From Eucalyptus grandis (lineage: Eukaryota > Streptophyta > Magnoliopsida > Myrtales > Myrtaceae): DNA of 64,000 nt. Position numbers and translations under genes: made by a program. The notes under the pieces were generated by a model. It was not told where the DNA came from. It saw nothing but the letters and a program-made list of their open reading frames with translations, and made no database searches. Positions within the stretch are counted from its first letter, which is position 1, and each line of letters opens with the position of its first letter. Shown piece by piece: positions 1-9,740 of the stretch. Location of the stretch: positions 17,807,561-17,871,560 of the forward strand of contig NC_052618.1 in the NCBI RefSeq assembly GCF_016545825.1, written 5' to 3'.

Positions 1-930
1 CAAGTTACCCGCTGCCCACAATTTGACCGTGGCGCACACACATGGCGGACCCGGACAGGCGTGATCACGTAGGCTCACGGAGCAGCGGAACAGTACCTAG
101 GTCACCCTAAATTCACATATGTCAAACTTATGTGATCTTCTCTCTCCTCATGTTTTTCTTTCTTTCTTTTTTCTTTTATTACTTTTCCTTCCACAAGCGT
201 GCATTTATGATTGGAATTTCTATCTTTTTTTTCTTTTCTTTTCATATGTTCTCTTAATGTGATTTTGCTTACTTCCCGATTGTCTACTTCTTAATAAGGT
301 CTATGTTGTAATAAAACTGTTTAATATTTACAATTTCTTTTTAGCTAGCTTTTGATGAGATCTTGAGATTTTTGAAACGACTCCAAAAGTGTTGACTCTA
401 AAGAGGATACTATTATAATTTTATACATAAAAAAAATATAACAATTGAAAGAACTGACAATTTGTGATACAAATTAACATATTTGTAGATGAGTATCTAA
501 CAAATTCGAAAATCACATGAATTGATATGAACATAATATATGCAAATTTGTAGCAAAATTAACAAAAATATAGTGTTGTCCAATGAACATAAATTGCCAG
601 TTGATTTTTTTTTTTTTTTTTTTGATAGAAAGTACTTATATTTAGTTATATTTGGAAGAAAGACGTTAATGTGGAAGCTTCAGAATGCTCAAAGTAGTTC
701 TCTCAATAACCTATACGCCTACCCAACAAGCAAAAGCTAAGAGACTCCTTTTGCATGATTCCTCTTTCTTTAATTACTAAGTAATTAGCAGCATTCTCAC
801 TCGTTTGTATGGGCATGGAATCTTTCATTTATGTAAAATCGGAATATGTTTCTAGTACAAGTAAATTAAATCGTATCTCATTTCATACGAATCTCCCTTT
901 TTTGAAGAAAAAAAAAGCTAAATTCTTGAC
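1..930. other. Intergenic or intronic AT-rich DNA
   Basis: The first 120 bases are GC-rich (for example GGCGGACCCGGACAGG) and contrast sharply with the AT-rich rest, perhaps the tail of an element cut by the window edge. A 19-base poly-T run occurs near 605. No coding sequence is supported. Confidence 0.4.
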
Positions 931-1973
931 TTGTATCACGTAAAACATAGAGATTTTATAATATTTAAAAATTCCTAATTGTCATTGTTATATGACATAT
1001 TTTGTGTTTATATAAAAAAATAACATTATTGTAATATTCACAGCAAATTACAAAAATCATCTATATAATAGGAAGACTTACATTGCTAATTTACAGCGCT
1101 AAAACTCATTAAAACCAATGGCATCGAACAAGGAACTACCTATGAGAATGAGGAATTCTTATTGGAAGCAAGATGAAAGGAGGAGAACAATCATCTTGCA
1201 AATTAAAATTTTTGGTGATTATATTAAATATTTATATGGATTTTCCAGTGAAGTGTTGATTCGGTGATGAAGTGGAAACTACAGCACATTTAAAAAATTA
1301 GCCACATGTCTTGCACATCAATAATTCGCTGGAAAATTTCGGATTTTGTGTCAAAGTGCATAAATTATAATGAAATGAAAATTTATTGCCTTAGATGATT
1401 AAATAAAAGTTCAATGACTATATTACAACATCTTTTACTATATAGTTACCCCATAATGTTGAGAGTTAACAATTGAGCTTTAATGGTGCAGTGATTATGT
1501 GCAACCCAATCAATTTTAAACAAAGGGGGCTTTGGCAATATGCTTAGTCTCCGGTATAACTATTTATTGGTTAATTTTAATTAATTAGTTGGATGGCATA
1601 ATAATTATTTATATGCATATATCTTTATTCTAATTTCTTAACAATTTGATTTGTTTGATCCAACTCTTGTTGGTGTGAATTGAAACTTACCAATTATTTG
1701 TAGTGGCATGTGAAAACTTCAAATGCATACCATGTAAACTTCTAAAATGTTATAACACATAAAATTGATGCCTTTACTCCATCAGATTTTTATTATTTAA
1801 TATTTTGACATAAGGTTAATCACTTACCTCATGATTGAAGAGGAAAATAGAGCACGATTTGACGTGATCCTCATCCGGAGCTTTTAGTGTACCTGTGATC
1901 AATTTTTCATCAGATGAAAAGAGTTCATCTTTTGCATTGCAAGGATGAATTAATCCAAGAAAATCCTCAATGA

Positions 1974-2585
1974 TTAAAAAAAAAAAACAATCTTACACTT
2001 TCTATGAGAGAAGCACATCAAGCTTTCCAACCTTGTCAAATATAACATGGTTAACATTGGGAAAACTAGAGTTTTTGATGTTTCTAATCTCAACTCTTCT
2101 TCCTCCATAATGATCGCCTCCATGTTCTTGCAAAAACATACTTGTAGTTCTCTCAATTGTGCAAGAGATTGAACCATAGATGGGAAAAATAGAAACCGGA
2201 GGTTGTTACAACTCCACACCTTTAATTTCTTCAAATTATGGAATCTCAGAATTCCACAAGGGTTCTTGTTCCATATGCACCTCAAGCTTGGTAATTGATC
2301 TATATAGATGGTGTTTAGCTCAGAGAGAGTCTCAATATTTGCACCGACGCCTAGTTCGTCAAGGTCAATAATTTCTTGCATTGAAATGCAATCTTTTACC
2401 TCTAAAGTTTGTAACTTGTGTAGTTTTATTAGTAACCTGGAGTTGATAACTTTTGAGAGAGATTTGCATGAAGACAACTTAAGAAATTGGAGATTGCTCA
2501 GCTCTAATGGAGATTCATCAGTCCATAAATCTTCTAGATTGGGAAGTCCAGCCATTGTCAAGGACTCCAAGGATGGGATTAAAAC
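1974..2585 (-). CDS. LRR exon, probable second exon of the 9370 NLR gene (truncated 3' end)
   Basis: Leucine-rich repeat exon in phase 0: acceptor TCGTCAG at 2588-2586, then GTT in frame from 2585 (VLIPSLESL). It encodes about 200 residues of LRR with family modules such as FLKLSSCKSLSKVI and RELQVCFCKNMEAIIMEEE. The exon runs into a poly-T stretch near 1990 where relatives continue with another LRR, then stops at 1974. The nearby GTs give phase 1 or 2, not phase 0, so the normal 3' end seems lost. The same truncation occurs in the copy at 61222-61842. Whether it is still spliced to exon 6200-9370 cannot be seen. Confidence 0.7.
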   Translation of the reverse strand, partial: VLIPSLESLTMAGLPNLEDLWTDESPLELSNLQFLKLSSCKSLSKVINSRLLIKLHKLQTLEVKDCISMQEIIDLDELGVGANIETLSELNTIYIDQLPSLRCIWNKNPCGILRFHNLKKLKVWSCNNLRFLFFPSMVQSLAQLRELQVCFCKNMEAIIMEEEELRLETSKTLVFPMLTMLYLTRLESLMCFSHRKCKIVFFF

Positions 2586-3739
2586 CTGACGAATAAACCC
2601 ATTAGCAAAGAGCAACTAAGAAACTTGTGCGCAATAGCAGGTATTACAACTGGTTACCGAAGGAAATTTACAAACTTAAGATAACTTTTGCATTTACGTA
2701 TATCTATGATAGGGAAGCTGATTTGCAATCTGGAAAGATATCAAAAAACAACTAATGAACTTCATCTTTTATTTACAATATACTCATGGATGTTACTATA
2801 ATTAATTTTATTTACAATTTACTAATAATAAGGGAAATTACGGTCATCAAGAAATAACAGTCATTCATTTTGCTAATGACTATGAAAATTCGCGATCCAT
2901 ATAGCAAAAGAAAGTGCATTCAAGGTAAATTACTTCCTATAAGATAAACCACTCCCTCTTAGGTTATGTTACCATTGTGACAATATATGACTCATTTTAT
3001 CGGATGATTGCGAGAAAGTAGTGTACTATCTCACAATGGAGATTACTACAATGAAACAAGAATAAAGAAACTATAGAATGACCATGATTATGAAAGATAT
3101 AGGCAATTTACTTATAAAGGAAAATATCCCATTGCAATAATTGATCAATAAGGCGAGATTGCAATAATGAGAAATAAATTATTATGAGATTGCAATCATG
3201 AGAAATTAATTATTATGTTGTAAGACCTTAATTACTACCTACCTAAGGAAACTTAGCTCTGAGCAAAAAAATAAAAAATAAATAAACTTAGCAATTTCAA
3301 AAAGTAATTTGCTACTTTAGAAGGGAGGATTACTGTCATGATAGTTTTGTTACTGATAACTTCCTATGCCTACGCCACGCACTTAGCCCGCTTGGGCTTA
3401 TTCAGAACCAATCAATTAATGTGTGAAGTATTATAATTTATATAATAAGATCCACTAAAGTATTGTATTTTTATCTAATGACATGACGAATTTGTCTTTC
3501 GTAGTTGTCCCATATCTTCTCACGAATGGCAGTACCTTCTATCCTTGATATTAACTAATTGGGTGTGGAGAGTCTACTACAATCCTTACATTTATTGTCT
3601 ACAACACGAATACTTAAACACATGACACATTATTTTCTCTTTGGGGTTTTTTTTTTTTCATTATTTCATTTTACCAAATTCTTGTTCACTCTCTTTACAT
3701 CACCGAAGAATCAACCTCAAGAAAGCACGACCAAGGCTC

Positions 3740-4110
3740 ATGCTTGCATTGAGCTTGTTGGTCATGCTGAGTTCGTGAGAGAAATAGATAGAGATAGAAT
3801 TTGTGCTTGGTCCGCAAAGGAGATGACCGAGCACAAGTGTAGAATCCACGAGCCGTTGGTGGTGACGTTGACGGAGGTGAGCTGTGGCCGGTCATGGTGG
3901 CGGCGGATGAGCGTGGCGACGGTGGGGGCAAGCAGATCTGGCTCTCAGCCCTTCAGCACGTGGTGAGAAGGAGCGAGACAAGATGCAGACCCTCTCGCGG
4001 TGCAGAATTTTTGGGAGAGAGAGAGAGAGAGCCAAAAATAAAGAAAAGCAAGATGACAAGTGTCGGCCAACCCCGCGTGTCGTAGACAATGGGTGCATAG
4101 TCGGCCGCGA
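3740..4110. other. GC-rich block within the NLR intron, shared by both segmental copies
   Basis: This stretch is clearly more GC-rich than its surroundings and is retained at about 62950-63350 in the other copy. Short open frames exist on both strands, but they differ between the copies, so protein coding is unlikely. It could be a promoter or first exon of an unrecognised transcript, or an old inserted element. It lies about 1.2 kb upstream (minus strand) of the LRR exon. Confidence 0.4.
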
Positions 4111-4779
4111 ACATCCTCAATCACACTTTCTTTTATACTTCGTAATAGGGCAACTTAATTTTGCAGGAATCTTTATTACGTAATTATAATAGGGCAATCG
4201 TGTCTAATCAACAAAAAGGCTCTAAGCAATTTTGTTGTACAAAATGGCCATGTGTTTTCCTTAATTGGACCACTGCTGGTCATTAATTTACTTACTTCTC
4301 TTACTAACAATAACTAATTTAATCAATTATACATAAACGGCCTCAATTTCAATTAAATGCCATTTGTTGTTGTTGTGATGATCTAAATTATCAACTTCAT
4401 ATTCATAAATTCTCAATTACATAATGCTTTAGAACATTTTCTAAGTCAGATTTCTAGGTGATAAAGGTTTATTATACAAATCATTTAATTATTTTTCTTG
4501 TGAATGTTATAGTCTACTATATAAAATCATACCTTGGAATTATGCTTCAACCAGGTATTTGCTTGAAAATATTTTTGTTTTAATCACTAATTAAGACCAT
4601 GATTTTGACCATAGGAAGGAATAAAGCACATGAGATAGTTTAGAAATGAGCAAAAAAAAAAAAAACTCAATTACGTGAATTCATTAATAATTTTAAGCCC
4701 AAATTTTGATTAAACAAATGAGGAAAATGACAATGATTTTTCACGACTTCACATAGAATTTGTGAGTTATTTTTCAGTA

Positions 4780-6184
4780 AATTATAATAATCAAGGTTCC
4801 ACTCCATTATGGACCAAACCTATGTACATTCCCTTGATTTACTTCAAAATCATACTTAACTTCACGAAAAATAAAATGCTATCATTTCTGTTAATGAAAT
4901 TTGTCAACAACACTAACATTGGAACTTGATTTTCATTAGTTTTCAAAATGTGAGGACCATTCCAAGTAATATATTTAGGGCTCAATTGACTCATGACTAA
5001 AATATTAAGACTCCTATGGCACTTTCTCTCTAAATATATTTAGGACTCAATTGCTTGTTACATGTGATTTTTTACGATATAGTTGCAATTCTTGTGTATC
5101 TTACTTAAATCGTCCTCTGGCCTTTGAGCGCACTAAAGCAAGTTGAAAAGTTCCAAAATAAATAAAGAAAAATGTGGAAAAAGACACAATAATCTTAACG
5201 GAGATTAAGACATAAATTACTAATAATACGGTTGACTTCATGAAAAGAGCAAAACATCTAGTGGGCTTTGAAATATATCCCAAGCATATAAAACAATCAT
5301 AGAAAAGGCTAATTTTTTTTTTACTTCTTTATGCAGATAGTCTCCCTGGTCAGCTATTTCAAAAGCACCAGTGGATGACAACATCACATAGCTATGCTCC
5401 AAACATCATAATATATATAAACATATTTTGGAAGTGAATGTGTACCGCTTTAAATCTGCATGGGGGATTTCGTGTTGTTCTTCCTAAAAGCCTACGACTA
5501 TGAGATATTAGCATGAGTTGAAGATACATGTTTGTTATGCCAGAAGTGCTTACAAAGAAACTTATTCCTTTTACACAATTTTGTATGCTTGCAAGCATGA
5601 AAATGCATGACATTGTGGACTTTTATAGTAATAGGACCTATGCAATGACAAAGTGCTTATTGAAATACATGATATGGAAAAGAAATGCATCATTTAGATT
5701 AGCATCATCGCTACTATTTGAAAATTCAATCCCCTTGCCCATTCTTCTTATTGATTTTTACCTAAGTCACCTAGACATTATATTTTATAGATATTAACAA
5801 TTTAGATAACTAAATTCAATGAATCCGTCTCACAAGATTATGAAATCGCATTATTATGGATTATTCTAATGCCAAAATTCCCTTCAATGTTTCCCTATAA
5901 AGCCCTTCTAAGATACGTGTATTTGCAGCATGTAAGTTGAAAATTACTCAGATCCTATCACAAACTAAATTTAAATGGATTTCATTCTATTAGTTGGACT
6001 TTCTCCACAATGAAGTGAAACAAAAGATTGCTTTATCTAATTGCAGAGAAGGCATGATTGGATAAGTTATTTAGGAAGAAAATGAACTGAAAATTAAAAA
6101 ATTAAAAAAAAAAAGAATAAGGATTAAAATTTAAGTTACATCTAAATAGCAAATGAGCAAAAGATTAATAAATAGTATATTCCT
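4780..6184. other. Probable NLR intron, no gene seen
   Basis: AT-rich DNA between the segmental duplication and the end of the NLR first exon. Short open frames have no recognisable domains. If the NLR splices from 6200 to 2585, this is the upstream part of a 3.6-kb intron. Confidence 0.5.
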
Positions 6185-9100
6185 TTAATAGAAAGTTACA
6201 TGTTGCTCGTTGAAGAATGCAACTAGAGTGCCAACTTGGTCATTTGATGTACTTGAAGGAACTGTCCTAGTGGTGAAAAAGTTTTTGGTATTTGGCAAGT
6301 CACGCAACTCCAATACATGCAAATTACGCAACGCAACTTTGCCACAATCATCAACTTCCACGATCTCCTGCACTAAGTTGCACTTGATAGCTTGGACCTC
6401 TTCAAGCTGTGGAAGTTCTCTCAATAATGAAAGAGGAAACAAAATTTCCATCTTGTTGCAACTTTCGACTCGTATCACCTTTAATGCACTGAAAGATTGG
6501 GAGGAAATAGAGTAGTTGCATATCTTCTCTAAGTTGATGAGATTCTTGAGAAGTAATGACTCCAATGTCTTAAAATCTGTATGGGTATGCGATTGGAGGA
6601 CATAATGGATGGAGGGACTATTCTCGACACGCAAATGCTTTAATTTTGGAAAGCCTTCTTGGGATAACTTGCAAATACTTTGCTCAATTCCATTTGATCC
6701 ATCTAAAAATAGATAATTAGTTTTGCCTAAGAAAGTCTGCATGAATCCTTTCTGAAGAATATTGCTTATTGGATCCAACTTAACCTGTAATGTGCTCGAC
6801 CCTTTGTGCTTTGGCCACTTCCATGCATCATCTATCTGGATTTTCTGAAAAAAATTGCTTATTAGATCAAACTTAACCTGTGATGTGCTCGACCCTTTGT
6901 GCTTTGGCCACTTCCATGGATCACCTATCTGGATTTTGTACTTGGTTAATTTCTCGACATCTAGATCCTCAGGGAGACTACTTGGATCGAGAATGGACAC
7001 ATGCAAAGTGTAGAGATTCTTCAAGTTATTCAACTCAATAAGCTTGGCATTAGTTGGTGGAGTTTGCTTCACAGCATTCCATCGATTAAAGCTATTCTCC
7101 ATATACAACTCCTCCAATTTCATCAAGCTTCCAAGCACACCCGGTTCAATTATCTGAAGTCGTGAGCAATGGTTTAAGTCTAACAACCTTAGCTCTACCA
7201 ATTGTCCAATTTCTTTTGGCAATCGTTGAATTTTTGAGTTCACAAAACTGAGAATATGTAGCCCTTTTAGCTCGCCAATCATGGCTACATCGTCTAATGA
7301 ACAACCATCAAGACACAAAGTGTGTAAATTCTCCAAAAATTGAAACGGCAAAGGTGAATGACTGAGACACACCTGAGAAAGATGTAAGACCATGAGTTTT
7401 TTCATAGAGTTGAAATATGAATTTGGGACCTTAAGAGATTCATTGTTTGTGAACAATAAAAAGATCCGCATTTCAGGGCAATCTAACTCTTTGGGAAGCT
7501 CCTTCATGTTAACATAGGCAAAGCATATTGCCGTACAACTTTTGAGCTTGTCCTTTGGCAGTTCTAACACCGACTTATCATTATCTTTCAACACAAGAAG
7601 AGGGTCATCTCTCGAAGCGACCGAGGCAACAAATCCACGAACCAAGTCATGTATCTTGAAACCATCAACATCTTCATCATCTTTTAACAAAAGAGAGGAG
7701 GCTTTCAGGGTTTGGACAAGTGAGCTCATCCTATCTCTAACTTCTTCCATGCTATTATCTTCTCGAAATAACCTTGAACCCACACTGTACCTCACCAAGT
7801 TTTCAAGAGAGGGCTTAGGGACACCATAAACAACACAAAGTCGTAATAGCAACTTCACCTCCTTGCCATCCTCCCCTTTGAAACGATCATAACTCAACTG
7901 CAGCATCTCATTTATCCTCTCACTAATTCCTCTGTTTGTAGACTTCTCGATTTGTCTCAAAACATCCTTCCATTCAGGAAAATCGGCGTGTTTAAAAATA
8001 TTCGCCATTGCAATTATGAGGAAAGGCAAACCTGCACATTTTTGGACTGCTTCATCCACCAAGGAGTTGAACGGGTCATCATGGACTTTGTCTCCCACCG
8101 TCCTCTCAAACAATCTTTTTGCCTCTTCATCCTTCAGCTGTTCAAGGCGGAAGTCCCCGTCGCAGCCCATTTCCCTTTGCAAAACATCTTGAAATCTTGA
8201 CGTCAGCAACAACTTGCACCCTATGACTTTGTTGTCATGTCCGCAAGGAATGCCCACTGATTTCAAGTCCAGCCCCTTCCACAGGTTGTCCAGTATTATG
8301 AGGACCTTCTTTTTCTTCCTCTCCTCATTTTCCAACCTCTCGAGCAGAAGTTTTGCTCGCCCGCTGGTAGTCTCTTTGTCCTTTATCTCAGTAAGGGCCA
8401 AGGCGTCCGCAATCTCTCCTTGAATCTTCTTGATGTCTGGATTTTCCGACACGTCGGCCTTAGTGACCCAATCGAACGACTTCTCTTCCATTATTCTCCT
8501 TTCAACATCCGCCAAGAGGGTGGACTTGCCAACCCCGCCCATCCCGTGAACCCCGACCACGCTATTGCTGTCATCGGCAAGAGCGTCCATGATGTCCCGA
8601 ATGATAGAAGCTCTGGATTCGAAGACCCCATTGTCCCCAACCTTATTCAACGTCGAGGCAAAAGAAGGGGAGGCCGTCACAGTGGCCGACTGGACTACAT
8701 CTTTGCCCTCTCTCTTGGCCGGAGTCAGAGCAGCAACGTTCCCCGGGGCAGGATTGCTGGAGGAGATGCCCTCTCTTTTGGCCGGAGTCAGAGCAGCAAT
8801 GTTCCCGGGAGCAGGATTGCTGGAGGAGATGCCCTCTCTTTTGGCAGGAGGCAGAGCAGCAATGTTCCCTGGAGCAGGATTGCTGGAGGAGATGCCCTCT
8901 CTCTTGACCGAAGTCAGAGCAGCAACGTTCCCTGAAGCAGGATTGCGGGAGGAGATGTCGTTGAATTCCTTGAATTCCCTGCATTTTTGAGTGAGTCGCT
9001 GAATGACCTCAATCTTGTCCTTGGCCTTCCTGCTGAATTGATAGCGACACTTGGGATCAGGAAGAGTTTCATAGCAGCAAGTCTTGCTCGCCTCTTGGAA

Positions 9101-9370
9101 GTCGCGCAACAGGTCTGCCGCCTCCTTCAAGGCCTTCTCAGCACTTGCATGCCACTCTGTGACGCGACCGTAGACATTCCGAAGATTGTTTCTGGCCGCT
9201 TCAACGAGACTGTGGACCCTATCAACCTCATCCGCAAGCTCCTCGACTTCCTTCTGAAGATCTTGGGCGTACCTCTTGGAGTAGATCACATATCCGAAAT
9301 GACGCTTGATGGGACCGCCTGCCCACTTCAAGACATCCCACGCAATGGAAACAACAGAATCGATCGACAT
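6185..9370 (-). CDS. CC-NBS-LRR (NLR) immune receptor, RPS5/At4g27190 class, first exon
   Basis: Intracellular immune receptor that senses pathogen effectors and switches by ADP/ATP exchange (family knowledge). The frame from the ATG at 9370 has 1061 codons. Residues 1-135 form a charged, heptad-rich N-terminus; 139-222 are four 21-residue repeats; about 245-590 is NB-ARC; about 600-1061 is LRR. Visible motifs: P-loop GMGGVGKST (276-284), kinase-2 VLIILDNLW (356-364), RNBS-B GCKLLLTSR (384-392), GLPL variant CAGLPF (445-450), and an IHDLV (573-577) in place of MHD. The start was chosen because it is the first ATG after a stop-free but ATG-less leader and fits the usual family N-terminus. The frame stops at 6185, but a phase-0 donor CAT|GTAACT at 6200/6199 lies just before the stop and should splice to the LRR exon at 2585. 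No frameshift or internal stop, so it is probably functional. Confidence 0.93.
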   Translation of the reverse strand: MSIDSVVSIAWDVLKWAGGPIKRHFGYVIYSKRYAQDLQKEVEELADEVDRVHSLVEAARNNLRNVYGRVTEWHASAEKALKEAADLLRDFQEASKTCCYETLPDPKCRYQFSRKAKDKIEVIQRLTQKCREFKEFNDISSRNPASGNVAALTSVKREGISSSNPAPGNIAALPPAKREGISSSNPAPGNIAALTPAKREGISSSNPAPGNVAALTPAKREGKDVVQSATVTASPSFASTLNKVGDNGVFESRASIIRDIMDALADDSNSVVGVHGMGGVGKSTLLADVERRIMEEKSFDWVTKADVSENPDIKKIQGEIADALALTEIKDKETTSGRAKLLLERLENEERKKKKVLIILDNLWKGLDLKSVGIPCGHDNKVIGCKLLLTSRFQDVLQREMGCDGDFRLEQLKDEEAKRLFERTVGDKVHDDPFNSLVDEAVQKCAGLPFLIIAMANIFKHADFPEWKDVLRQIEKSTNRGISERINEMLQLSYDRFKGEDGKEVKLLLRLCVVYGVPKPSLENLVRYSVGSRLFREDNSMEEVRDRMSSLVQTLKASSLLLKDDEDVDGFKIHDLVRGFVASVASRDDPLLVLKDNDKSVLELPKDKLKSCTAICFAYVNMKELPKELDCPEMRIFLLFTNNESLKVPNSYFNSMKKLMVLHLSQVCLSHSPLPFQFLENLHTLCLDGCSLDDVAMIGELKGLHILSFVNSKIQRLPKEIGQLVELRLLDLNHCSRLQIIEPGVLGSLMKLEELYMENSFNRWNAVKQTPPTNAKLIELNNLKNLYTLHVSILDPSSLPEDLDVEKLTKYKIQIGDPWKWPKHKGSSTSQVKFDLISNFFQKIQIDDAWKWPKHKGSSTLQVKLDPISNILQKGFMQTFLGKTNYLFLDGSNGIEQSICKLSQEGFPKLKHLRVENSPSIHYVLQSHTHTDFKTLESLLLKNLINLEKICNYSISSQSFSALKVIRVESCNKMEILFPLSLLRELPQLEEVQAIKCNLVQEIVEVDDCGKVALRNLHVLELRDLPNTKNFFTTRTVPSSTSNDQVGTLVAFFNEQHVTFY
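6752..6937 (-). repeat. 93-bp in-frame tandem duplication in the NLR LRR region
   Basis: Two adjacent 31-residue copies begin KIQIGDPWKWPKHK and KIQIDDAWKWPKHK (residues about 812-842 and 843-873). They differ at few positions, so the duplication is recent. It lengthens the segment between two LRR blocks without shifting the frame. Confidence 0.93.
8705..8956 (-). repeat. Four 63-bp in-frame repeats in the NLR linker
   Basis: Four tandem copies of a 63-bp unit encode 21 residues each, with core SNPAPGNIAAL followed by PAKREG. They sit between the coiled coil and NB-ARC (residues about 139-222 of the protein starting at 9370). The first copy is the most diverged (NPASGNVAALTSV); the other three differ at one or two residues. 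The unit is rich in Pro, Ala, Ser and Gly, so it is probably a flexible linker. The even multiple of three keeps the frame. Confidence 0.95.
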
Positions 9371-9740
9371 TTCTCTTTGATTTTTTTTTTTTTTTTGGAG
9401 AAAGAAAGGGCGAGACAATAAGGATTTTTTTTTGTTTTTTTGGAGAAAGAAAGGGCGAGACAATAAGGATTTTCTTTTTTTTTTGGAGAAAGAAAGGGCG
9501 AGACAATAAGGATTTTTTTTTTTGTTTTTTTGGAGAAAGAAAGGGCGAGACAATAAGGAGACAGAGAGAGAGGACGATGGAAAAGAGAAGCAGATACCGA
9601 AGAAGTAGAGGAGGAAGAAGGATGGTTGTGCTGAGGAGAAGAAAGAGGGAAACAGAGCAAGAATGATGAGAGATGATCAAGGCGAAGAGATTTGAGCGCA
9701 AACAAGGATGACGGAGAGGGAGCGAAGAGCAATCAATTTA
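9371..9740 (-). promoter_or_regulatory. 5' leader and proximal promoter of the NLR gene
   Basis: Read on the minus strand, 9740-9560 is strongly pyrimidine-rich (many CTCTC and TTCTTC runs), like a plant Y-patch/5' leader, and is followed by the A-rich tandem repeat at 9397-9560. No ATG lies in frame between the repeat and the chosen start. No convincing TATA box is visible. The exact transcription start cannot be placed. Confidence 0.5.
9397..9560 (-). repeat. Four-copy tandem repeat in the NLR 5' leader
   Basis: The core GGAGAAAGAAAGGGCGAGAC (plus strand) starts at 9397, 9442, 9485 and 9532, giving periods of 45, 43 and 47 bp. The copies are separated by poly-T of variable length. All lie between the probable transcription start and the ATG at 9370. 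Read on the minus strand in the NLR frame the repeat is open (SRPFFLQK-like), but it has no ATG. Confidence 0.93.

Larger units (their letters stand above)
930..4780. repeat. Segmental duplication, copy 1 (partner 59990-64000)
   Basis: Long stretches match 59990-64000 in the same order and orientation: the flank at 930-1900, the LRR exon at 1974-2585, the downstream AT-rich DNA, a GC-rich block at 3740-4100 and the tail at 4100-4780. The partner's last bases at 64000 align near 4742, so the duplication continues past the right edge. Differences are substitutions and small indels, which suggests an old duplication. Confidence 0.9.

Noticed and set aside
8420..8990. Plus-strand frames opposite the NLR
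   Set aside because: They are antisense shadows of the NB-ARC and the 63-bp repeats; the repetitive translation mirrors the linker repeat.
9371..9553. N-terminal extension of the NLR by 61 residues
   Set aside because: The extension uses a non-ATG start, consists of the leader tandem repeat and poly-Lys, and is not typical of the family. The ATG at 9370 fits better.
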